Origin: Micropterix aruncella | Taxonomy: Eukaryota; Arthropoda; Insecta; Lepidoptera; Micropterigidae | Length of the DNA stretch: 64,000 bases | Assembly (NCBI GenBank): GCA_944548615.1 | Contig: OX155960.1 | Coordinates: 11,656,365 to 11,720,364, forward strand | Direction of reading: 5' to 3' | Part shown: one piece after another, positions 9,567-20,170 of the stretch | Position numbering within the stretch: position 1 is the stretch's first letter | Layout of the letters: each line of letters starts with the position of its first letter | Translations under genes and position numbers: made by a program | Notes under the pieces: model-generated | Told to the model about the DNA's origin: nothing | Databases searched by the model: none | What the model saw: the letters and a program-made list of their open reading frames with translations, nothing else

Positions 9567-12116
9567 ATGACACAATACTTTTACTCGGAATATTTCGGAT
9601 TGCATCATTTCCCGGCCTATATAAACCGGCGAAAAAGCAACCAAAGTATCACCGCCGTCTTCGTGAGGAGGACGATGCTCCACCAACAAATCGACGTGCC
9701 GCAGCTAGACTCGCTGTACGCAACGGGAATTCAGCTAAGAGCAGGCGGAGTAGACTTGCGGATTTTTGCAGTCTACAAACCGCCCAGCAACCGACTGGAG
9801 ACTGGCGACATCGACAAACTCCTACACCAGACGATACCTACGATTGTAGCCGGCGACCTGAACAGCAAGCATCCGGCGTGGAACTCGACGCGCGCCAACG
9901 TCGATGGCGCGCAATTGCTTAACCACGCCGAGAAAAGAGGCTTCACGGTCGCCGGACCAGAACAACACACACGTGTTCCGAGCACGCCAACCCACTCGTC
10001 AGAGGTACTCGATGTCGCCCTCCTGCACAACGTGACATTTCCCTATGTGCAGGAAGTCATTTATGAACTCCAGTCGGATCACCTGCCGGTTCTCCTAGAA
10101 CTACAGACCGACGTTGCTACAGCGAGTCACTATAGAGAGCGCCGCCGTATTGACTGGACACGATACGAGAAGCTGCTTGGTAAGGCAATCCTAGATTATA
10201 AGACACCGGTCACCGCCGGAGATATTGAGAGCCGGGTGTCCAACCTTCAGGAGGCCATCAAGACCGCGCTGGAAGCCAGCTCCTCGACGATAGAGGCGAA
10301 AGCGACACGTCCCCGCCTCCCGCAACGACTGCGAGACAAGCTGCGGGAGAAGCGGCGCTTGCATCGCTTCTGGGCCGAAAATCGGTGTCCGGAAGCTAAG
10401 CGCCGCTTAAACAAAGCGAACGCTAGCTTGCAAGAGGAACTGCAGACGTACGCAGCCGAGTCGTGGGAGGAATTCCTCGACTCGATAGGCGACGACATGC
10501 CATCTATATACAGGCTGAATCGTCGCCTGCTGAGTACGGCTGAACCAGCGCGGCCACTACTGGATTCGACCGGGAACCTCCACTATGTCGCCGACGACAG
10601 AGCGACTCTCTTCGCCGACCACCTGGAGAAGACCTTCGTCCCGCACGACATAGAAGACCAGGAGCACTCCAAGGTGGTCCACGAGCACCTAGCTGCGGAG
10701 GAGGAATCGCCACCGGAGCTCGGCAGAGAGATCCCGCCGATAACTCCGGCTGAGCTCCAGCGTCGAATCCAGCAACTCAAGCTGAAGAAGGCACCCGGCC
10801 CCGACGGCATCAGTAGCGGCGCGCTGAAGAGGCTTCCGCGTCGCCAGCTGCCGGCCCTCGCAGGGCTGCTAAACTCCTGCATCAGACTCGGTCATTTTCC
10901 AGAGAAGTGGAAGACGGCTAAGGTGATAATGCTGCCGAAACCTCACAAAGACCTACGGCAACCGGGCAACTACCGCCCGATCTCGCTGCTGCCTACCCTC
11001 GCGAAGGTCTTCGAGCGATGCGTGCTGGCGCGACTAACGCCGCACCTCGCCCCGCGCAACGAGCAGTATGGATTCCGTACGGGCCACTCGACTACCCTGC
11101 AACTCACGCGGGTAGTACATCGCCTGACGGAATCCTACAATAAGCACCAGCATACGGCAGCCGTCTTCCTGGACGTCGAAAAGGCGTTCGACCGAGTCTG
11201 GCACGAGGGCCTCCGCTACAAGCTGGCGACACAGCCCACGGCACCGCGCCTGCTCCGTAACGTGGTGGCTTCCTTCCTCTCCGGAAGAGGGTTCTTCGTC
11301 GCGGTGGAGGGCGAGCAGTCCACAATTCGTCCCATCGCGGCGGGAGTCCCGCAGGGAAGCTGCCTATCGCCGGCGCTATACGGTGTCTACACAAATGACA
11401 TACCGCTCAGCGCCGGCGCGGAGCTGGCGCTTTTCGCGGATGACGCGATGTATATGGCAACTTCAACTAACATCAAGGTCGCGGCCAAGAAACTGCAGCA
11501 GCAACTAGACCTTATGCCAGAATGGCTAAGGAAATGGCGGATTGTCGTTAACGCGGCTAAGTCCGAAGCGATCATCACCGGCTCACTCAAAGTTTACCCG
11601 GAGCCGGTGAAACTCGGCGGCACCCCGGTACCGTGGAAGAACACGGTCAAGTACCTCGGGGTGCATATCGACCGTCGCCTTAACTTTGCGCACCATGCGA
11701 AAGCAACAATTGCCGCTTCGAAATCCGCCTTCTACGCGCTGCTGCCCGTTCTCCGTTCGGCCGCGATCCCGGCGAAGACACGGCTGCTGATGCTGAAGAT
11801 GTACGTGAGGACGAAACTCACGTACGCGGCACCGGCCTGGTACCACCTCATCTCGGCATCTCAGCGGAGTAACATCCAGCGAGTGCTGAACGTGGGGCTA
11901 AGAAAAGTGTCGGGAGCCCCTTGGTACGTCCGAAATGCGACTCTGGAACGCGATTTTAGCGAAACAGAGTCCGTGGAGGAACACGTAAAGCGCCTCGCGC
12001 GCGCTATGTACCGCAGGGCCGACACCTCGCCTCACGAGCACATCCGCCAGCTCGCTCCTCTGCACACCAGGCCACCAGATGTCCGGAAGCCGTACCCGCG
12101 CAGTCTGCTTGATTAA
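9567..12116 (+). CDS. Jockey-clade LINE ORF2, endonuclease plus reverse transcriptase (5'-truncated)
   Basis: 849 codons, the longest frame in the window. Endonuclease part: AGDLNSKHPAW (residues 95-105) and SDHLPV (170-175). Reverse transcriptase: KAPGPDG (408-414), NYRPISLLP, DVEKAFDRVWH, GVPQGS (593-598) and the catalytic FADD (623-626), then YLGVHIDRRL in the thumb. The order and motifs match jockey/BMC1-type ORF2. The first ~60 residues of a normal endonuclease domain and the whole of ORF1 are missing. The frame at 9539-9650 (ending HDDTILLLGIFRIASFPGLY) looks like endonuclease start in a different phase, so a frameshift near 9640 is likely and the Met at 9567 is probably not native. RT itself is uninterrupted, suggesting a young copy. 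G+C content is much higher than flanking DNA. Confidence 0.92.
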   Translation: MTQYFYSEYFGLHHFPAYINRRKSNQSITAVFVRRTMLHQQIDVPQLDSLYATGIQLRAGGVDLRIFAVYKPPSNRLETGDIDKLLHQTIPTIVAGDLNSKHPAWNSTRANVDGAQLLNHAEKRGFTVAGPEQHTRVPSTPTHSSEVLDVALLHNVTFPYVQEVIYELQSDHLPVLLELQTDVATASHYRERRRIDWTRYEKLLGKAILDYKTPVTAGDIESRVSNLQEAIKTALEASSSTIEAKATRPRLPQRLRDKLREKRRLHRFWAENRCPEAKRRLNKANASLQEELQTYAAESWEEFLDSIGDDMPSIYRLNRRLLSTAEPARPLLDSTGNLHYVADDRATLFADHLEKTFVPHDIEDQEHSKVVHEHLAAEEESPPELGREIPPITPAELQRRIQQLKLKKAPGPDGISSGALKRLPRRQLPALAGLLNSCIRLGHFPEKWKTAKVIMLPKPHKDLRQPGNYRPISLLPTLAKVFERCVLARLTPHLAPRNEQYGFRTGHSTTLQLTRVVHRLTESYNKHQHTAAVFLDVEKAFDRVWHEGLRYKLATQPTAPRLLRNVVASFLSGRGFFVAVEGEQSTIRPIAAGVPQGSCLSPALYGVYTNDIPLSAGAELALFADDAMYMATSTNIKVAAKKLQQQLDLMPEWLRKWRIVVNAAKSEAIITGSLKVYPEPVKLGGTPVPWKNTVKYLGVHIDRRLNFAHHAKATIAASKSAFYALLPVLRSAAIPAKTRLLMLKMYVRTKLTYAAPAWYHLISASQRSNIQRVLNVGLRKVSGAPWYVRNATLERDFSETESVEEHVKRLARAMYRRADTSPHEHIRQLAPLHTRPPDVRKPYPRSLLD

Positions 12117-12385
12117 CGGACCACCAGCGCGGGTATCGCAGCACAGCAGCCTTGCCACAAAAGATGTCATTACCACCTCCCGTCACAATCCTTCCCGATA
12201 AGGTGCCTAAGCACATAACAATGAGTCTTGCCACAGGGCACAAAGCCCTGTGACGCCATTCCAGAAAGCCGGGCCAATGGGCCCGGCTCACGTGAAACCC
12301 CACGAAAAGGCAAAATGCCTAGTGGAAGATGTCACGGGCCTCTAGCAAGGCCCGTCGACAGATATTTGATTTGACCAAAGTATCA
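12117..12385 (+). mobile_element. Jockey element 3' UTR with four hairpins
   Basis: Directly after the ORF2 stop come four perfect or near-perfect stem-loops: 12232-12252 (CACAGGGC stem), 12267-12288 (AGCCGGGCC stem), 12308-12320 (AGGCA stem) and 12334-12355 (ACGGGCC stem). No poly(A) follows. The array may be a 3' UTR recognition structure; that role is inference. Confidence 0.6.
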
Positions 12386-12393
12386 TTCCTCGA

Positions 12394-12790
12394 GTGATCA
12401 CCTCCCCCAAAGTTGCGACGGCATACTCGGTACCCCTCTCACGAGGTCGCTCATCGAGTCCGGCTCCTTGGTTTCCTTTACTTATCTTTCCCAGTCACGA
12501 AGCATCAGTCTGCAATCCCACAGACTCGAGCCGTGCCCAATACAAGATAGTAGGAGCACAAATACAATCCTCATCCATACACCCTCGTAACTGCAGTCGC
12601 GCATCAATACACTCGCGACAACATAACCTATTCGGGAAGCGTTATAACTGGCAATATCAAACTTTCAATCGATTCAATAAATACCTTCTGATTCACTCAA
12701 AACCGCCTTTCAATACGGAGATAACTCGTAAGTTGATACCACCACCTCACATCGAACAACTTGGAGTCTAGTGAGGGGTGGTCCCTCACA
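12394..12790 (+). repeat. LTR-like segment related to 19700-20115
   Basis: Contains GCGTTATAACTGGCAA and ends with TTGGAGTCTAGTGAGGGGTG. The minus-strand gypsy leader at 19690-20115 has GCGTTACGAACTGGCAAC and TTGGAGTCTAGTGAAGGGTG in the same order. A solo LTR plus primer-binding-site remnant of a related LTR retrotransposon is likely. The 125-codon frame here is probably not a gene. Confidence 0.5.
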
Positions 12791-12797
12791 AGAGTTT

Positions 12798-12872
12798 ATT
12801 AACTTGGAACTACTAACTATCTAACTACTAACTATTAACTTGGAACTACTAACTACTAACTTGGAACTATCT
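12798..12872. repeat. Short tandem repeat, TTGGAACTACTAACTA units
   Basis: Three to four imperfect copies of a TTGGAACTACTAACTA motif directly after the LTR-like segment. Confidence 0.7.
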
Positions 12873-13446
12873 AACTTTCGTTTTATATCATTGCGATAAG
12901 GTCTGCTTCATTTTTTTTCTTCATAAATTAATATTACAATTAAGACATTACAATCCATTGCGATGTAATATAACCTTGCATGGGAAGAAACATAAAAAAT
13001 AATATAAGTGCATACAAAACATATTAAATAATCTGCATTAATAAAGTATGTGCATTAAAATTAAAAAAACAGAATACATAAAGATTAAAAACAATTCATC
13101 TCATCCTGACATAAAGAAACAGAAGCGATGTGGGCTCGCTGTAAAAATGTCCAGGTTTCATATCTCGCCATCATCAGCGTTTATGATCCGCAAGGCACAC
13201 GTAAGCAGACTCCATCGACAGCGAAAACGGCTCCGCAAAAAGAGTATGTGATCGAGCTCGATTATAATTATCCGGAACAAAGAGACAAACCTTCGCTAGC
13301 ATGCTAATTATCAACTCTGTCCCGTATCAGCTTGAAAACGTAGGTCATGGTGAGCATTTCTCCGCGCAATTTAAGAGAATATATACATGGTGGGCACCAT
13401 GCCTAGTAAAAAGTCGGTTTGTCACCTCAAGACTTCCCGGCAAGAC
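12873..13446. other. Intergenic, nothing recognised
   Basis: A+T-rich first half, mixed second half. The short frames at 13048-13251 and 13301-13546 show no domain or repeat partner. Confidence 0.4.
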
Positions 13447-13460
13447 TTCCTTGAATCACA

Positions 13461-14698
13461 TCTTGAGGTGTCGACTACAACGGGCGAGCCCGTCACCACA
13501 GGGAGTTTTAACGATTAGTTGTTCTATCTCCCTGGAGTGGGCGTAGAAGACTTTGGACAAAACAATCCGACGTCTAGCTACGCCACAACCCGCAAGAGAC
13601 CAACGCCTTACCGCGAGATAGCCAGGAACGCTACCCGGCGGGCGACACTCGCGCCCTTGCTACCAATTGTGACCAGATTTCTCCGGTCTCTCGATTGGTT
13701 CCGAGTTCGAGGTCGCCTGCGCGGTCCTCTCCCTTACGAAGCAGTGAAACGGTAAATACCGCGTGAATCTATCGCGGACCATGGCGTCCTTTGCCCGTCT
13801 CTGACCCGGGATCGGATGGCCAATGGTCATTTCAAGAGCAGTCGCCGTAAGGTAGGCAGCCACCCCCGCTCTATAGGAAACAATACAGCTTCCAGACTCC
13901 CCCGACTGTTAGTCGGAGTCGGAGAGGGAGCTAATGGGCCCTTGCTGAGTTGGCCACGAAGACCCATTCTGTTTCAGGGTCGGTCACACTCACGGGTCAA
14001 CACCCATCCGATGGCCTCCACGCATGGGGTGCGAGCCTGGGTAGGACACTGGGTCAACCAGTCTCCCCTGGGAACAATCAGTTGTCTACCTTACGGCGAC
14101 TGCTCTTGAAATGACCATTGGCCATCCGATCCCGGTTCAGAGTCGGGCAAAGGACGCCTTGGTCCGCGACAGATTCGGTGCACTCCGTTTCACCGCTTCG
14201 TAAGGGAGAGGACCGCGCAAGCGACCTCGAACTCGGAACCAATCGAGAGACCGGAGAAATCTGGTCACAATTGGTAGTTAGGGCGCGAGTGCCGCCCGCC
14301 AGGTGACATACCTGGCTACTCGCGGTAAGGCGTTGGACTCTAACGGGTTGTGGCGTAGCTAGATATCGGATTGTTATGTCCAAAGTCTTCTACGCTCACT
14401 GCACGGTCGATAGAACGATGAATCGTTAAAACGTCCTGCGGTGACGGGTTCGCCCGTTGTGGTTGACATCTCAATATGTTAGTCGGAGTGCACAATCGAT
14501 TGGCTTGCGCCGCACGGTGCGCAGACCGTCCAGGAGCGCCAGAGGTTTGATTCCCAGGGGAAACTGACCAGGGCCAGAGTCCTACCCAGGTTCGCACCCC
14601 GTGCGTGGAGGCCGTCAGATGGGTGTTGACCCGTGAGTGTGACTGACCCTGAACACATGGGTCTTCGTGGCCAACCCATCATGGGCCCGTTAGCTCCC
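13461..14698 (+). mobile_element. Composite repeat, copy A (M1-M2-M1'-M2')
   Basis: Four modules: M1 forward (13469-13920, starts TGTCGACTACAACGGGCGAG), M2 forward (13926-14085, starts GGGAGCTAATGGGCCC, shortened by ~100 bp), M1 inverted (14088-14469) and M2 inverted (14478-14698). Flanked by a 14 bp direct repeat TTCCTTGAATCACA at 13447-13460 and 14699-14712, so it entered as one unit. Short frames on both strands are conserved only because the DNA is duplicated. No known family recognised. Confidence 0.85.
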
Positions 14699-14712
14699 TT
14701 CCTTGAATCACA

Positions 14713-15368
14713 GTAATTATCCTAGAAATGTTGGAAAATGCGTTATCTTAGTTACTAACATTGAAATTTATAACCATAAATAACATTTTATTTTATTCCC
14801 AGCAAAATTGAAACATTTACCAAGCAGCGTAACGCCATCTAGCGGAAATTCAGTGAAACAGCTTCGAAAGCGCACGCCAGAGTCCAAGGAAAAACACGAA
14901 TCGCAGCCGCGGTTCAAAGGTAGTTGTGCACGGTGACGCAACTTTAAGCGAAGAAAATACAATTATAACAAATAAAAAAGGTGGACCGATTTCGACCACA
15001 ATCTTTTCAACTAAGAAAGATTGAAAAGGTTGAAAAGATTGTGCCACGACCAAATATGACAAAGTTCAACTCAATCGTACGAAGCGTTTAGCGCTTTCGT
15101 GGAGGAATAAACACTGACACCCAGACGCACAGACATACTTCAGTCTGGAAACGGTCTTAATCGTCTTGTGGGGGGGGGGAGGTTAAAATGTATATATCCG
15201 TCTACATCTTGAAAAAAATGCGCTTTCACAATACTTTCCCTGCCGGGAAAGTAAAAGTAGTGGGGATAGTATCTGTATTGTTTATCCGTATTGTTTAAAA
15301 TATACGAAACCGAAGAAACATTTTTAATTTTTTTCCAACATAGTGATATAAATATCCTCATGCGGATT
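14713..15368. other. Unassigned; G-run and small hairpin
   Basis: Includes CGCCATCTAGCGG-like DNA, a G tract at 15171-15179, a hairpin ACTTTCCC/GGGAAAGT near 15233-15252 and repeated GTTGAAAAGATTG pieces that also occur at 21705-21730. No gene seen. Confidence 0.35.
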
Positions 15369-15606
15369 CCATATAACTGCAATCGTTTCCAACCTACTTT
15401 TCACAATTGAATTATACAATGTATGCATAACCCGGTCATTGTGAAAATGCTTTAGGTTGCGTTATTGATCTATTAAAATGAAGTATTATCCACCTCCATA
15501 TAACTCCATTAGATTTCATATAACTGCATCTAGAATATTCCATATAACTGTATTCGTTTCCAACCTACTTTTCACAATTGAATTATACAATGTATGCATA
15601 ACCCGG
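15369..15606 (+). repeat. 171 bp tandem duplication (1.4 copies)
   Basis: The block CCATATAACTGCAATCGTTT to TATGCATAACCCGG (15369-15435) recurs at 15540-15606. CATATAACT is also repeated inside. The second copy ends exactly at the target site used by element X. Confidence 0.8.
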
Positions 15607-16798
15607 ACATATATAAGGGAGTATTAATCAATAAAGTGCATTTAATCTAGGGCGATATATGGCATTACTTTTTTGCGTAAGTATATCTCAGAAATGACAT
15701 GACAAATAAATATATTTTTTTATGGATTACATATTTTATTTCTTATTTACAATTTTGTGACATTAATTGTCTGTTTAACCCCTCCTATCGCGGGGTAAAA
15801 ATTTAGTCGTCACTTCTGCCCAGGACAGTTTTGCGCGTGAAGTCGATGGCCTTGAGAAAAACGACCATAACTTTTAAACTACTATACGGATCGTAAAACA
15901 AATAACTGTAAAATGATCGCATTGAAATTTGAAATTTATAATATTATAACCTTATCTCGTCAAACAATTAAGATAATAATGAATAAATATTTAAAAAGTT
16001 GGCATTTTACGCAGCGCGGAGCGCCCTAACCAATATTGGTTAGATACAATTTTAGCATTTGTAAGCGTCTAACCAAAAATGGTTAACTCAAATAGGAAGG
16101 GTTAAATTACGAAATTAAAAATGTACAGCCTTATACAAGACTAATACCGCCAACCTTCTTTGGCCGCCTAATCGGCCTAATGTTCTGGGAATTAACAGCA
16201 AATTCAAAGAGAGTTCTTGTCATGCATAAATGGACAGCGCAGGCTTCTTATACAATTTCGTGTAAGCCTTTCTAATCGAGTCGGGAATCATGATGTCGTA
16301 CTCGTGCTACATCGCTTTTAAACATAATATCAAAAGTCTCGACGAATAGTGGTTTTCATCGACACAATACGAGAGAAAAATAATGACCTACACATTAATT
16401 GGCACTGGCTTCGCAAAGCGCGAAACAGCTTTCACCATAGCGTATTCTTATACTGGCGGTGCGCAAACCGTCCAGGAGGAACGGTTTGCACCTAGGTTGA
16501 CTCCTAGGGGAGACTGGCCCGCAGGCCAGCGTCCTATCCTGGTTCTCCCTTCTGCGCGGAGGCCGCCTGATGGGTCTCGACCCGTGAGCGTGACCGACCA
16601 TAGACCGAATGGGTCATTGTGGCCAACTCCAACAGGGCCCATTAGCTCCCAAGTAACTGCAGGATGTAACTGGAGGCAGAGTTAGGTCTTTCACAAATAC
16701 TACTGCTAATTTAGAAATTTAATCGTTTGTTTATTCTGGCCGGCGCAGAAGGGTCGCCAAAACGTACTATGACATTGATCAATCTAATACCATATATA
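15607..16798 (-). mobile_element. Element X, right copy, with 10 bp target duplication
   Basis: Inverted copy of 8568-9415. Flanked by CATAACCCGG at 15597-15606 and 16799-16808, consistent with a target-site duplication. The outer end reads TCAATCTAATACCATATATA. A 323 bp MITE interrupts it. The embedded M2 module lies at about 16440-16655. Confidence 0.82.
15779..16101. mobile_element. piggyBac-type MITE inside element X (TTAA target)
   Basis: TTAA at 15775-15778 and 16102-16105 bracket inverted ends CCCCTCCTAT and ATAGGAAGGG. The left X copy shows the empty site (CGTAATGTAAACAAACAATT), proving the insertion. No transposase frame. Short inverted TTGGTTA/TAACCAA pieces lie near the right end. 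Confidence 0.88.
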
Positions 16799-16808
16799 CA
16801 TAACCCGG

Positions 16809-17640
16809 TTGCTTTGTTTAATACTAATGGGTGTTATTGATCTATTAATATTCTCCACCTCCCTATCACTATTACCTATCACGATACACATCAATGACCG
16901 GTTTGATCGGTCTCATGACATAATGATCGTCGATGGAGCGATTATCTCGTGGTTGTCTCCAGACCTAGAATGCCAGTTTCCGCGGTGTAATGGTGTGTAA
17001 TTATTGCATCGCCAAGCGGCAATATAGGTGAGCGGCACAACGGACGCACCGAGCGACACTCGCATCCGTTCTCGCTGTAAAAGTTAGCCACCTGTTCGTT
17101 AGTGACCGCGCGTCGAAGTCTCTTGCACACGCGCTAGCCTTGATCATTGATTTTATAGTGTAATAGATAGCGCCACCCCATACAAGAAAATGGCAGCATA
17201 TTTCTCGCCGTCACTACGCAGATGGCACTGGTAGTGCTGACGTCGAAAAGTATAGCAATTTATTTGGATATCTATATTAACATTGATAATTAAGTTTTAA
17301 TTATAAAGGATCGATTGATTCTAAAAACCCAATAATTCAAGCAGTTTCAACGAAATTAGCATTCAATTATTAGCGCTATCTATATAAAACCGTTGAGAAA
17401 AATACTCCCGGATTTTTTTCCCGGAAACGACACGCTTAGACCTCATATGCTTGAACTAATAAGTAAATAGGGAACGCTTTGTTTCCGACCAAAGCTTAGA
17501 ATTCGAGTTTGGACCGGATCTCCGAGTATCGGGATACTTAATATCCAAAAAGTATGTTCTGTAAAATGTATCTGTGTGTGTGTGTGTGCGTTTGTACCTA
17601 CGGTATCTCAGAAACGGATGTTTCCAGAACCCCCCTCCTA
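16809..17640. other. Intergenic, only a TG microsatellite
   Basis: Holds a (TG)n run at about 17573-17590 and a G+C-richer patch at 16960-17140 with a 62-codon minus frame lacking any recognised domain. Confidence 0.4.
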
Positions 17641-17649
17641 TTATTTGCC

Positions 17650-17842
17650 GGAATGCACAGTAGATTGGCTAACGCCGCACGATGCGCAAGCCGCCCAACA
17701 GCGTCCGATGTTCTTCCCCAGAAGATCGGATCCCATGTAACGACACAGCCGAGATAAGGGAAAAAGGAGTTCATTCCAGGTTCATCCCTCTTCGAGGAGG
17801 TTACCGGATGCGAGTTGAACCGTGAGTTAAACCGACGCAAGA
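17650..17842 (-). repeat. Diverged M2 module of the composite repeat
   Basis: CGGAATGCACAGTAGATTGG, then GCCGCACGATGCGCA and GAACCGTGAGTTAAACCGAC match M2 inverted (14478-14690: GTGCACAATCGATTGG, GCCGCACGGTGCGCA, GACCCGTGAGTGTGAC). An old copy. Confidence 0.65.
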
Positions 17843-17972
17843 TAACGAGCAGGTCTCAATGGCCCAATCTGCACGGAACCGTTTGCTACATGTACATTAC
17901 TTCATACCTTGTATGGTTTGTGGTTATAAAGATTATTTAAATTACATTGCATATTTCCGTATTTACAATAGT

Positions 17973-18040
17973 TTGTTAGAGCTTCAGTCCAACATACCCA
18001 CAACAAAACAGTAATTTCTACAGAATCGATACCGCAAACT
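17973..18040. repeat. Inverted repeat flanking the gypsy element, left arm
   Basis: 68 bp; its reverse complement is 20171-20238 with about two differences (core GATTCTGTAGAAATTACT, GTGGGTATGTTGGACTGAAG). It replaces the expected continuation of the reverse transcriptase coding region, marking the truncation point. Confidence 0.8.
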
Positions 18041-18282
18041 TGCTCATATTTGTCATGAGGGAGTGGTCTGGCTTTGCAGAAGACTGGTGGACCTGTTGTC
18101 TCAATGTAATGTTCGACATTGTGCTTGACTGGAGTTGGCTCTAATGGAGCGGGGTTGATGACGCTTTGATATTGCCTGAATAGCTCAGGAAACGGAATAT
18201 CTTCGTAAATTGTTGTACGCTGATATTGCTGGCACGCTGCTGTTGTCTGATCGAGCCTTGGTGGATAGAAAAGTTTCACCAT
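18041..18282 (-). pseudogene. Ty3/gypsy pol fragment, start of reverse transcriptase
   Basis: Encodes IPFPELFRQYQSVINPAP and HYIETTGPPVFCKARPLPHD, the spacer leading into a gypsy reverse transcriptase. Homology ends at KYEQV (about 18045), before any catalytic motif; the remaining 40-odd codons to 17902 read through the flanking inverted repeat. The protease frame must shift near 18205-18240 to reach it. Confidence 0.75.
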
Positions 18283-18721
18283 CGATTAGTTTGTGATTCT
18301 TTACGTCTACTAAAAGATGGTGGTATGCCAAAAAATCTGCGCCGAGGATTGGTGTGGAAACGTCCGCTTCAGTGAATTTCCAGAGGTACGGTCTCCTGAG
18401 GCCCAGGTTTACTCGGAGTGTTTTTTCGCCAAATGTTTTGATTGGAGTACCGTTGGCAGCGTATAATTTGACGTGCCTTTCCTGATGTTTGGCTTTTGGG
18501 GGTTTCGGAAGTACTGATATTTGAGCGCCGGTATCGATTAGGAAAATTAGTTGATTCGTTCTGTCGTATATTGTTAGGCGTTTGTTTGTTGCGTTAGTTG
18601 TCGCCTCCGCAGAACTAACAGTTTTTTTGATATTCAGGTTTCCCCTCGTTTTTCTGCTGCGGCCAAGAGCAGGGCTGGCTGCATTTAAATGCTGTTTCCG
18701 AAAAAGTGGTGGTAATAGCAC
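18185..18721 (-). pseudogene. Ty3/gypsy aspartic protease
   Basis: 178 codons with FLIDTGAQISVLP (catalytic Asp at residue 63) and ILGADFLAYHHLLVD (125-139), the two halves of a retropepsin fold. It overlaps gag in another phase by 37 bp. The first 40 residues are partly gag-nucleocapsid sequence in the wrong phase. The domain is otherwise intact and would process Gag-Pol. CsRn1-like by motif style. Confidence 0.85.
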
Positions 18722-19560
18722 GGTCCTCCTGGTGCCTGGGTGAAATTGTGCCTCTGAGGTACTCTCCGATAGGGCGACTTTGGCCTGAACTGTTGTCTAC
18801 GAAGCGATGCTCGTCTGTAGTCATCCCTGGATGTTGGTCGCGACTGACGGCGATGGTCGTCTGTGGTTAGCTCTTGTATTTTGAGGGATAGCTCCGAGAC
18901 CATGTGTCGTAATTCGTTTATAGAGTCTGGTTCAGCGGGAGTTGCTTGCGCAGTCCGAGTGGCTGGAGTCGTCTCCTCGTTGATAAAACGTACCGGCTCT
19001 ACTGCTGTGCTTTCGTGGATTGCGTCTGCCATTTCCGCTAATTCGGAAACGTCCTTGTTTTGGTGAATGGCGAGGATGGTCCTCGTCACTTTAGGGAGAT
19101 GAGATTCCCAAAGGAATTTTAGTGCTTGGTTGCTGACGTTGTCTCCTGCGAGTTCCTTCATTCGTCGTAGGAGTTGTGAGGGCTTCTGGTCGCCCAGTTC
19201 CATTTCCTCCATGAGTTTCTTGAACTGTTTCTGCGCTGATTCCTCGTAAACTTGGATTAGTCTCTCCTTTATTGAATGGTATTTGTGTTCGGCGGGTGGG
19301 TTTGCAATTATATCGGAGACCTGTTGAAGGTCCTGATAGTGGAGCTTGGCTATTACCATTTGGTACATGACGTCGTCCGATGCTTTTTGTGGTGCCATAA
19401 CGGCTTCCACGTGATTCATCCATAATTTGATTGATTGCGGCCATAATTCGGGTATCCTGTTTGTCATTGCCATGGCCGATAATTCCATCGGTTCGTCCGC
19501 TTTTGGAGGATTTTGCATAGTCGCTCTGTCTGGCGTTTGTGCGATAGGGCTACGCTGCAT
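18685..19560 (-). pseudogene. Ty3/gypsy Gag (CsRn1-like), frameshifted nucleocapsid
   Basis: 291 codons. Capsid-like helical region (about residues 35-190, with ELWPQSIKLWMNHVEA and KRLIQ/QLLRRMKEL), Arg-rich linker, then PCYYHHFFGN at 280-289. A CHCC-type zinc finger should continue with a Cys-x3-Cys pair; the matching KCSQPCSW lies in another phase (18615-18824), so a frameshift near 18690 ends the frame early. Gag forms the particle that packages element RNA. The finger layout is typical of the CsRn1 group; that assignment is from memory of the family, not a search. Confidence 0.85.
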
Positions 19561-20115
19561 GTTTCTTGGCGTCGAAGGGTGTCAGCGTTTTGTCGGCGCG
19601 GGGCTGTGTCTTGGTCGAACGTCGGGGTCAACAGTGTGAGATGGAGGCGCGTGTCCTTTTCAACGTCGAGGGTACCCAGTGTGAGAGTGGCCACCCTTCA
19701 CTAGACTCCAATTGATTGTGAGCGAAGGGTGGTTCTCATCAGGAAGTTTTCTCCGTGATTGAAAGTCGAGGATGTTGAAGTTACAGTATTTAATCAGAAG
19801 GTCTGTAGTAGGTTGCCAGTTCGTAACGCCTTGATTGATATTTCGCCGTTGCGTAGGTAGGTATCCGAAGTTGAAGCGCCGCGATAGATTCGAAGATAAT
19901 GGAAGTCGCGTAGACTATGCGTGATTTGTTGACTCGAAGTGAAGTGTAGAGCGCGAGTACTTGTTAATGCGCGGTTACCGCCCTCCAGGGAATGATATTG
20001 ATCGATCGAATTGTACTGCGTTTTATATTGTAAGCAGTGACGCAATAGTTGTGAGTGGGGTGAGAAATGTCTCTTAATTTCGTATCGATCAGAAGAAATG
20101 ACATTAGTCATCACT
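19561..20115 (-). mobile_element. Gypsy leader and probable 5' LTR
   Basis: On the minus strand the order is TATA-like ATATAAAACGCAG (about 20015-20030), a ~300 bp segment, then TTGGAGTCTAGTGAAGGG (about 19700) as likely primer-binding site, then gag. No second LTR copy lies downstream, because the element is cut at 18041. The LTR start was not pinned; TGACTAATGTCAT near 20100 is a candidate. Related to 12394-12790. Confidence 0.55.
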
Positions 20116-20170
20116 TGACTGTGTAAAAAAATGCCGAATTTAGTTGGAAATCAACTGCAGCATTTGAGCG

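Noticed and set aside
9773..12303. Many minus-strand and alternative frames inside the jockey ORF2
   Set aside because: Shadows of a G+C-rich true coding frame.
13519..14597. Several 60-100 codon frames on both strands
   Set aside because: All lie in inverted copies of the composite repeat and recur at 29.8-31.0 kb because the DNA is duplicated; no domain is recognisable.
8118..16808. A single 8.7 kb transposon with ~860 bp long terminal inverted repeats
   Set aside because: The right arm has its own 10 bp direct repeat and each arm shows inverted sub-ends, so two separate X insertions explain the data better.
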